Source of the DNA: JAEKLB01 sp050249235
Lineage (GTDB): Bacteria; Actinomycetota; Acidimicrobiia; Acidimicrobiales; CADCSY01
Reading direction: 5' to 3'
Length of the DNA: 12,463 nucleotides
Assembly: GCA_050249235.1 (NCBI GenBank)
Contig: JBFWQW010000086.1
Span: 1-12,463 of the forward strand
Shown: positions 6,179 through 11,457 of the stretch, piece after piece
How the letters are laid out: the number at the start of each line of letters is the position of its first letter
How positions within the stretch are numbered: the first letter of the stretch is position 1
Translations under genes and position numbers: made by a program
The notes under the pieces: generated by a model
Seen by the model: only the letters and a program-made list of their open reading frames with translations
What the model was told of the DNA's origin: nothing
Databases searched by the model: none

Positions 6179-7387
6179 TCAGGCGCGACCGAGCCGCGGC
6201 AGGCGCTTGAGCGTGGACCGTGCGGACAGGGCGCCCCGGATGCCGTTCGCCAGCACCGGGTGGGTCACACGTCCGGTGAGCACGTGGCGGTCGCCGGTCT
6301 TGAACCGCTCCTTGTACTCGGCCCCGCCCTTGCCGAAGTCGAGGCGTTGGGCGCCGCTGGCGGCGAGTGCCTCGACCAACCGGAGGACGTGCAGGTTGCC
6401 GGGCGAGTACTGCGCCAGCTCGCGGTCGTAGCCCTGGAACCAGTGGGCGAACTCGCGGGGTGTGCGGAGGCCGAGGTGCATGGCGATCGGCCGGTCGCCG
6501 GCGTAGAGCACGCTGAGGTTCCCGCAGCAGTCGGGGTCTCGCAGGTCGAGCACCCGGTGGAGCAGCGCGGTGTTGGCGGGCGGGGCGAGAAGGTCGGCGG
6601 CGCCGGTCCGCACGAACTGGTCGCGCTTCCACTCGACGAGCGTGTCGAGCAGGCGGTGGTCCCGCTCGTCGGCGACGAAGCGGACCTCCCCGAGCTCCCG
6701 TTCGACCTTGCGAGCCAGCCGTCCGAGCTGGGCGACGAGCTTCGAGCGGCCGCGGAGCCCCTCGAGGTAGGCCTCGTAGCCCGCGGACAGGTCGATCTCG
6801 GGCGTCGCGTCACGGCCGGTGATCTCGGTCAGCAGGCCGGCCTGCTCCTCCCGCAGGTGGTCGAAGGCCAGGAGGTGGACCTTCGCTCCGGCGGTGACCC
6901 GGTGGAACGGCCCGATCGCCGCCAGGTCGCCGGTCACGACGGCCTGCATGGCGTTCATCGGCCAGCCGACCGGGCGGGCGGCGACCCGCCCCCGCAGCTC
7001 GTAGGCGAGGAAGGACGGTGTGCCCTGCTCGACGACGGCCACCCGCACCGACGGGCGGACGGCGGCCACCGTTGCCGCCCAGGCGGGCGTCAGGAACGGG
7101 CTGGCGAGGCCGGGGTCGTCGTCGAGCAGCTGGCGCCAGGCCACCAGCTCGTCTTCGCGTAGCTCGGTCGGGGGCACCGTCCGGATGCGCGGGCTGGGGC
7201 CAGCGCGCCGCCGGCGCGAGGACGGGTCGTCCTGCTCGACGGCGATCTCGGCCACGACCGGCGCGCTCGTCGCCCCGTCGAGCGCCTGGATGAGCGCTGA
7301 CCCCAGCAGCGCCGGCACGGCCAGGAACAGACCCACCAGCACGCCGAACCGGCCTGCCACAGTCGACCAGAGCGTCCTCACCACCAC
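6179..7387 (-). CDS. membrane-anchored FemAB/CelD-type acetyltransferase-fold protein (GNAT superfamily, PF13480-like)
   Basis: 402 residues from GTG 7387, where three GTG codons run in a row; the start is uncertain by one or two codons and has no strong ribosome site. Residues about 14-36 (FGVLVGLFLAVPALLGSALI) form a likely membrane segment, followed by a basic Arg-rich linker near 56-62. The rest matches the BioF2-like acetyltransferase domain: a helix with GRSKLVAQLGRLARKVERE near 210-230, then late motifs YDRELAQYSPGNLHVLRLVE and LDFGKGGAEYKERFKTGD, typical of CelD and FemAB relatives. Such proteins transfer acyl or aminoacyl groups in polysaccharide or peptidoglycan-related pathways. 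No sugar-biosynthesis genes are adjacent, so the substrate is unknown. An N-terminal anchor is unusual for this fold. Confidence 0.82.
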   Translation of the reverse strand: MVVRTLWSTVAGRFGVLVGLFLAVPALLGSALIQALDGATSAPVVAEIAVEQDDPSSRRRRAGPSPRIRTVPPTELREDELVAWRQLLDDDPGLASPFLTPAWAATVAAVRPSVRVAVVEQGTPSFLAYELRGRVAARPVGWPMNAMQAVVTGDLAAIGPFHRVTAGAKVHLLAFDHLREEQAGLLTEITGRDATPEIDLSAGYEAYLEGLRGRSKLVAQLGRLARKVERELGEVRFVADERDHRLLDTLVEWKRDQFVRTGAADLLAPPANTALLHRVLDLRDPDCCGNLSVLYAGDRPIAMHLGLRTPREFAHWFQGYDRELAQYSPGNLHVLRLVEALAASGAQRLDFGKGGAEYKERFKTGDRHVLTGRVTHPVLANGIRGALSARSTLKRLPRLGRA

Positions 7388-7616
7388 CTGTTCACCACGG
7401 GCACACCGCGCTCCTGCATTTCATGACCGGATTCAGGTGCCGGGAAGTGGGGTGCCGGCGCCGACCAGGTTGGAAGGCGACCGCGTCCGCGCCGAGCAGG
7501 AGCTGGCGGCGACGCCGGCCAGGACCCGGAAGCCCGCGCTGCCTGCTCCGGACCGCGGCGAAGCGCCACGAGCAAGACCCGGTTCCCGCCGAGCCGCGGG
7601 GGGAACGGATGGGCCC
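7388..7616. promoter_or_regulatory. divergent spacer between the acetyltransferase and coiled-coil genes
   Basis: 229 bp that must carry promoters for both flanking genes. No clear promoter hexamers or operator could be picked out. Overlapping short open frames here look like composition artefacts. Confidence 0.4.
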
Positions 7617-7997
7617 ATGAGCACAGAGGTAGTCGTGGCCATCGTGGTGGCGGTCGTCGCCGTGGCCGTCATCGTCGTCCTCGTCAGCCGTGCGAGGTCG
7701 AACCACCGGATCGAGCAGCGCCGGGCGGAGGCCGCGGCCCACCGGGAGCGGGCGGAGGATCTCCGCCTCGAGACCGACCGGGCCGAAGCCGAGGCCGCCG
7801 CCAGGCTGGCCGCGGCCCGCGAGGCCGAGCGGAGCGCCGAACGCGATCGGGCCGAGGCCCAGGAGCGCCGGCAGGAAGCCGAGGACCTGCACCGCCGGGC
7901 CGACGACCTCGACCCCGATGTGGCTGTGGACGATCCTGCCCACGGTGACCGGTCGGCCGTCGATCAGGACCCTCGTCCTCGACAGCTCGGGGGGTAG
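7617..7997 (+). CDS. small single-pass membrane protein with charged coiled coil
   Basis: 126 residues from ATG 7617. The start is chosen because the membrane segment begins right after it (MSTEVVVAIVVAVVAVAVIV, residues 1-20, continuing to about 24); GGATGG lies just upstream and a longer G tract further back. After a short basic stop-transfer stretch (SRARSNHR), residues about 32-105 are almost entirely Ala, Glu and Arg with repeated EAERxxAE-like patterns, predicting a long helix or coiled coil on the cytoplasmic side. The last 20 residues are Asp-rich. Similar small proteins are common in actinobacteria and have no assigned function. The gene ends 24 bases before a strong hairpin. Confidence 0.75.
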   Translation: MSTEVVVAIVVAVVAVAVIVVLVSRARSNHRIEQRRAEAAAHRERAEDLRLETDRAEAEAAARLAAAREAERSAERDRAEAQERRQEAEDLHRRADDLDPDVAVDDPAHGDRSAVDQDPRPRQLGG

Positions 7998-8021
7998 TCA
8001 TCGCCCGCGACATCCGGGTTG

Positions 8022-8053
8022 CCGGCGCCCCCGACACCGGGTGGGGGCGCCGG
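8022..8053 (+). terminator. strong hairpin terminator after the coiled-coil gene
   Basis: A perfect 11-bp stem (CCGGCGCCCCC at 8022-8032 with GGGGGCGCCGG at 8043-8053) closes a 10-base loop. It begins 24 bases after the stop codon at 7997. As with the other hairpins here, no T tract follows. It also separates this gene from the pseudogene remnant immediately downstream. Confidence 0.55.
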
Positions 8054-8075
8054 TGTGCCGCTCGTCACCCGCATG

Positions 8076-8345
8076 GCGGCCGAGCGGGCATGGCGGTCAT
8101 GCCAGGGACAGCGGGCCTCGACCGAACCTTCAACATCGGCCGTCCCGGCCGTCACCGGCTCAGCCGGTCGTGGACCTCGACGAGACGTCGGAGGTTCTGG
8201 GAGGCCTCCCGCGACACGCCCGACGAGGGATGCCCGTCTGGCCAGCGAGACCGTCGCAGTTGACGGCTCGATCGCGGTCGTGCGACTCGCCGTGGCCTAC
8301 GACAACGGCGAGTCGTGGCGCGACCTGTGCGTCCTCATGCTCTCG
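8076..8345 (+). pseudogene. decayed copy of an NTF2/SnoaL-like gene
   Basis: This stretch aligns base by base with the intact gene at 10668-11057 but cannot be read in one frame. ERAWRS (from 8082) lies in one frame, VVDLDE (near 8169) in a second, and LASETVAVDGS through YDNGESWRDL (about 8236-8328) in the first again. Compared with the intact copy there are at least two single-base insertions between 8185 and 8245, plus other small indels earlier. The intact protein reads LASEVVAVDGS and YDDGESWRDL, so homology is plain. The 5' end is poorly matched (the start codon is not identifiable) and the 3' end dissolves just before the convergent phosphatase gene stop. Read as a relic of a duplication; not expected to make a functional protein. 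Confidence 0.8.
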
Positions 8346-8372
8346 ATCAGTGGGCCAGAGGGCCTCATCCGC

Positions 8373-9548
8373 TCAGTCCGTAGCGCCGTCCCACTCCAGC
8401 AAGACGACGGTGGCGTCGTCCCGCAGCTTCGCCCGGCGGTGGTCGAGGACGCCGCGCACGATCTGGCGGACGACCTCCTCTGGCGGCGACTCGGCGTCCG
8501 CGGACTGCCCTGCGATGTCGATGAGCCGCTGAACACCGAACTCGGATCCGTCGACGGCGCGCGCCTCGACCACCCCATCGGTGAAGAAGAGCAAGCCGTC
8601 GCCCGGTTCGAGCTGCTTGCTCATCTGGGCGGCGGGACGGAACCCGAGTCCCCACGGCAACCCGGCTTCGCAGTCGAGCTGGGTTATGACCCGTCCGCCT
8701 CGGAGCAGCAGCGGTTGGGGGTGACCGGCGTTCGTCCATGTGAGCACGCCCGTCGAGACGTCGAGCTGCGCGAGCTGGCCGGTGGCGAAGGCGTTCCCTG
8801 CGTATTGCGCCTCCAACAGTTCGTCGATGGCGTCATGCAGGACGGTGAGCTCCCGTGCCTCCCTCCGTCCGTGTCGATAGCAGCCGACGGCGAGCGCCGC
8901 GATCGACGCAGCACCCACACCGTGTCCCATGGCGTCGATCAACGCGAGGGAGAGGACCCCGCCGTTGAGGGCGTAGTCGAAGCAGTCTCCGCCGACCTCG
9001 TACGCCGGCTCCAGGCGCCCGGCGACACGGCAGCCGGGCGCGCGCAGCACCAACGGAGGCAGGAGATCCCACTGCATGCTTGCTGCCAGCGACATCGCCT
9101 TGCGCCGGCGGTACAGCTGGAACATGTCCGTGCAGCGGGTGTGCGTCGCGATCAGGTAGCCGAGGAGGATGCCGGCCGCGGCGCACGCTTCCAGCACTGC
9201 CGGGTCGGACTGCTGCACGGTGAGCGCCAGCACACCGGTCCGATCCGTGCCTTCGAGAATGGGGACCCAGACCCTGACCCCCTCTGCACGGTCGCTCGAG
9301 ACCGGCACACCCGTGAGGAAGGCTCGTCCCGCCATCGAGGCTGCGACGGGCTCGGACTCCGGGATCTCCGAATGGGTGGCGCGATCCGGTAGCGGCTCGA
9401 GAACCTCCTGTTCGAAGTCGACGAGGTACCCCACGACATCGGTCGCGCCGAACTCGTGCGCGGCGTTCGCCACGATGTCGACCACGCTCGCCGGGTCGGC
9501 TCCCTGGGCCATCCGAAGGACTCCGGCTGGATCGAAACGGCTGCTCAC
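8373..9548 (-). CDS. GAF-SpoIIE serine phosphatase, RsbU-type (PP2C superfamily)
   Basis: 391 residues from GTG 9548; an ATG at 9512 would remove 12 residues and is an alternative. Residues about 15-145 look like a GAF-type sensor domain, including the VRVWVPILEG strand and TGVLALTVQQ. A linker helix (LYRRRKAMSLAASMQWDLLPP, split across about 145-165) leads into a SpoIIE/PP2C phosphatase domain. Its metal-binding motifs are present: EVGGD at 184-188, DAMGHG at 205-210, NAGH at 273-276, FFTDG at 321-325 and DDAT at 377-380. Such enzymes dephosphorylate anti-anti-sigma factors and so release a stress sigma factor in partner-switching pathways. No anti-sigma or antagonist gene is adjacent. Two possible operator elements lie upstream of its start. 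Confidence 0.9.
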   Translation of the reverse strand: MSSRFDPAGVLRMAQGADPASVVDIVANAAHEFGATDVVGYLVDFEQEVLEPLPDRATHSEIPESEPVAASMAGRAFLTGVPVSSDRAEGVRVWVPILEGTDRTGVLALTVQQSDPAVLEACAAAGILLGYLIATHTRCTDMFQLYRRRKAMSLAASMQWDLLPPLVLRAPGCRVAGRLEPAYEVGGDCFDYALNGGVLSLALIDAMGHGVGAASIAALAVGCYRHGRREARELTVLHDAIDELLEAQYAGNAFATGQLAQLDVSTGVLTWTNAGHPQPLLLRGGRVITQLDCEAGLPWGLGFRPAAQMSKQLEPGDGLLFFTDGVVEARAVDGSEFGVQRLIDIAGQSADAESPPEEVVRQIVRGVLDHRRAKLRDDATVVLLEWDGATD

Positions 9549-9559
9549 CGCCCGACCCT

Positions 9560-9571
9560 AGGGCCGGCCCT
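9560..9571. promoter_or_regulatory. 12-bp perfect palindrome next to the phosphatase start
   Basis: AGGGCCGGCCCT lies 11 bases upstream of the phosphatase GTG. It could be an operator or mRNA hairpin that hides the ribosome site; chance is possible in this composition. Confidence 0.25.
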
Positions 9572-9604
9572 CGTGCGACTCGGCCGGAGAACACGTAAGT
9601 GACC

Positions 9605-9633
9605 TTGACGTCGCTCGCTCTCGTTGACGTCGC
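9605..9633. repeat. direct repeat TTGACGTCGC, two copies 19 bp apart
   Basis: TTGACGTCGC occurs at 9605-9614 and again at 9624-9633, separated by nine bases. The centre-to-centre distance of 19 bp is close to two helical turns, so both sites would face the same side of DNA, as expected for a regulator binding in tandem. It lies 57-85 bp upstream of the phosphatase start. Confidence 0.4.
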
Positions 9634-9713
9634 AGTGAAGCGCCTGGCCCAGTCGCTCGAACCACGTGTTGCCGCGACGGCCACGCCGGCCTTCGCACCC
9701 AGGTCGGTCTCGC

Positions 9714-10259
9714 ATGTTCGAACACGGCATTCACGCCGGCTCATCGGGCCTGCCAGCGCTCACCGAGAAGACCGGGTCCGTTGCGGCGATCTTCGGAGCC
9801 GGCTACGCCATGCTGACGGCGATGGACTGGGTGTTCGCGCGCATGGCGCTGCGCTTCCCAGGCCTGAAGGTCTGTCTCGGCGAAGGCGGTATCGGCTGGG
9901 TCGCTGGCGTGTTCGACCGCCTCGACCACGCCGAGGGCCACCGCGACTCACCTCCCGCTGGCCCGAAGACGTCCGCCCCGCTGATGTCTTCCGGCGCAAC
10001 TTCTGGTTCTGCACGCTGAACGACCCATCCGCAATGCCACAACGTCACCGCATTGGGCTCGACCGGATCACCTATGAGGTCGCCTACCCCCACGCCGACA
10101 CCGGCTGGCCCGACAGCCAGGAGCGCCTCCACCGCCTCAATCGGCGACCTCCCGAAGGAGGACGCCGAGATGATCGCTTGGCGCAACGCATCCGAGCTGT
10201 TCCGCCATCCCGTGCCCGCCGCGATCAAGGCCGACCCGGAGGCCTTCGGCCATGCCTGA
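9714..10259 (+). pseudogene. truncated, frameshifted amidohydrolase-family pseudogene (C-terminal part)
   Basis: The conserved C-terminal half of a metal-dependent amidohydrolase (TIM barrel, amidohydrolase 2 type) is split over frames. Frame A (from about 9714) reads HAGSSGLP and later FPGLKVCLGEGGIGWV and FDRLDH. Between about 9930 and 9956 it shifts, and a second frame reads RWPEDVRPADVFRRNFWFC and YPHADTGWPDSQERL. Near 10130-10142 it returns to the first frame with GDLPKEDAEMIAWRNASELF to the stop. The pattern is one net lost base followed by one net gained base. The N-terminal part, with the first metal-binding His pair, is absent. The usual Asp of the DYPH motif is Ala (YEVAYPH). It is judged non-functional; sequencing error cannot explain the missing N-terminus. 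Confidence 0.8.
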
Positions 10260-10499
10260 CGTCGTCGCAAGGATCGGGGCCAGCGTCGACGCCATCGGCT
10301 GACCTCGCCGGGGGTCACCGCGATCCGGACGGGCTCCACGTCTGACGGTCCCTGTCCCGGCGAGGCCTGCGCGGCCATCGATGACTCTGCTCAGCGATCC
10401 ACAGTTCGGGCAGGGCAGGCGCTGGTCCAGCGGTAGACCACTCATCTCGCTGAGCTGAGAGCCGCAGCTGGCGCACTCGTTCCTGTCCTCGTCGCTCAT
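10137..10499 (-). CDS. small zinc-ribbon protein, doubtful C-terminal half
   Basis: 120 residues from ATG 10499, preceded by GAGGTGG seven bases upstream. The first 40 residues contain two paired-cysteine knuckles, CASCG (residues 9-13) and CPNCG (30-34), spaced as in short zinc ribbons. This part resembles small actinobacterial zinc-ribbon proteins of unknown role. From about residue 80 the frame runs antisense to the amidohydrolase pseudogene and has no recognisable features. The original gene may therefore have been shorter or may have been truncated when the neighbouring pseudogene moved next to it. It could bind zinc and a nucleic acid or protein partner; no function is assigned. Confidence 0.45.
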   Translation of the reverse strand: MSDEDRNECASCGSQLSEMSGLPLDQRLPCPNCGSLSRVIDGRAGLAGTGTVRRGARPDRGDPRRGQPMASTLAPILATTSGMAEGLRVGLDRGGHGMAEQLGCVAPSDHLGVLLREVAD

Positions 10500-10583
10500 G
10501 CCGTGACCACCTCGTGACCAAAGGGGCGGTCGAAGGCGCCGCGAACGCCGCTGACCTGCATGTTCGTGGTGTCGGAGGATCGA

Positions 10584-10601
10584 AGTCGCCGAACGGCGAC
10601 T
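10584..10601. repeat. 7-bp inverted repeat upstream of the NTF2-like gene
   Basis: AGTCGCC at 10584-10590 and GGCGACT at 10595-10601 form a perfect stem with a GAAC loop. It sits in the divergent spacer 67 bp before the NTF2-like start and is a possible operator or leader hairpin. Confidence 0.3.
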
Positions 10602-10667
10602 GGCGGCTCGCCTCCTGGCCGAACCCGCCGAGGGCGCTCGCTTGACGTGCTCGGGAAGGATGACGAG

Positions 10668-11057
10668 ATGACGGACCGCGAGGCGGTGGCGGATTGGGTC
10701 GCTCGCTACGAGCGCGCATGGCGGTCGCCGGGGACCGCGGGCCTCGACGGACTGTTCACACCGGCAATCTCGTACCGGCCGTCACCGTGGGCGCAGCCGA
10801 TCGTCGGCCTCGACGAGGTTCGAAGGTTCTGGGAAGCCTCCCGCGATGAGCCCGACGAACGCTTCCGCCTGGCCAGCGAGGTCGTCGCGGTCGACGGCTC
10901 GGTCGGGGTCGTCCGGGTGGCCGTGGACTACGACGACGGCGAGTCATGGCGCGACCTCTGGGTCCTCGGACTGGACGACCACGGCCGCTGCGATCGCTTC
11001 GAGGAGTGGCCCTTCCGCCCCGACCAGCCCGACGGCCACGAGGGCGATCGACCGTAG
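10668..11057 (+). CDS. NTF2/SnoaL-like domain protein, intact copy
   Basis: 129 residues from ATG 10668, supported by GGAAGGA seven bases upstream; the frame is open back to 10560 but the extra residues are low-complexity. The protein has the order of a cystatin-like NTF2 fold: an N-terminal helix (VADWVARYERAWRS, 8-20), a short helix with LFTPAISYRPSP, a helix DEVRRFWEASRD (49-60), then strands FRLASEVVAVDGSVGVVRVAVDY and SWRDLWVLGLDDHGR, ending in a strand with the family-typical FEEWPF. Members act as isomerases, hydrolases, cyclases or simple ligand binders. No catalytic His/Asp pair is obvious, so no reaction is proposed. A degraded paralogue lies at 8076-8345, and an att-like junction begins just after its stop. 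Confidence 0.82.
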   Translation: MTDREAVADWVARYERAWRSPGTAGLDGLFTPAISYRPSPWAQPIVGLDEVRRFWEASRDEPDERFRLASEVVAVDGSVGVVRVAVDYDDGESWRDLWVLGLDDHGRCDRFEEWPFRPDQPDGHEGDRP

Positions 11058-11065
11058 CCAGCCAG

Positions 11066-11088
11066 TGTCGGAGGGGGGACTTGAACTC
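11066..11088 (-). other. tRNA 3'-end-like segment, candidate distal att site
   Basis: Read on the minus strand, GAGTTCAAGTCCCCCC and then TCCGACA resemble the T-loop (G-TTCAAGT-C), the 3' side of the T stem, and a tRNA acceptor 3' strand with discriminator A. A real tRNA is excluded: the 5' side of the T stem (ACGAG) does not pair with CCCCC, no anticodon or D arm lies further up the strand, and CTGG follows instead of CCA. An isolated 3' tRNA piece is what tRNA-targeting integrases leave at the far end of an element. By its orientation the element should lie to the right, with the intact tRNA on the minus strand beyond the window. Confidence 0.45.
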
Positions 11089-11209
11089 GTGCCAGTCGTG
11101 TGACGGCCGATGCTGTGGGGTTTCCATTCGTGCTGCTCAGAGCCGGATTTCTGGGCAGCGTCGTGCTGGCGTGTGACGCCTCGTGCGGCCTGATCTGGCG
11201 GTGTTCGCG

Positions 11210-11226
11210 GACAAAGTGATGACAAA
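11210..11226. repeat. short direct repeat GACAAA with 11-bp period
   Basis: GACAAA occurs at 11210-11215 and 11221-11226, about one helical turn apart, in a locally A/T-rich spot inside the element side of the junction. Arm-type integrase sites often look like this; no further copies were noted. Confidence 0.25.
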
Positions 11227-11457
11227 TCGCTGACGCGCGACGCAGCCTCCGGCGGCCCACGCGTCCGCGCCCCTGCCGCTGCCCCCTGCCGGCCGCCGCA
11301 CCGCCATCCGGCGGATCGTCCGTGGGCGGCACCGATCTCATCAGCCGGGGCTTGCCTGAGCGTCGCCCGCACTGCGCGGTGCCGACTGACAACATGTCCG
11401 CCTCGAAGCTGTTCGACCGCCAGTCAACCCTCGAAGCCCACGACAGTCGGATGCCGG

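Larger units (their letters stand above)
11058..11457. other. gene-free junction between chromosome and probable integrated element
   Basis: 400 bp without a convincing coding signal on either strand. It contains the tRNA 3'-end-like segment at 11066-11088 and a short direct repeat at 11210-11226. Open frames crossing it on the minus strand are Arg/Pro/Ser-rich. No integrase fragment was recognised. Confidence 0.5.

Noticed and set aside
8019..9392. A 457-codon plus-strand gene across the phosphatase
   Set aside because: It is antisense to a well-supported SpoIIE-type phosphatase. Its only family-like part is the short NTF2-like relic near its start.
11066..11160. A complete tRNA gene on the minus strand
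   Set aside because: Only the T-loop and acceptor 3' side resemble a tRNA. There is no D arm, anticodon arm or paired T stem, and CCA is not encoded.
10928..11395. Minus-strand frames across the junction as an integrase remnant
   Set aside because: Translations are Arg/Pro/Ser-rich with no tyrosine- or serine-recombinase motifs; the apparent pattern comes from reading through the tRNA-like segment.
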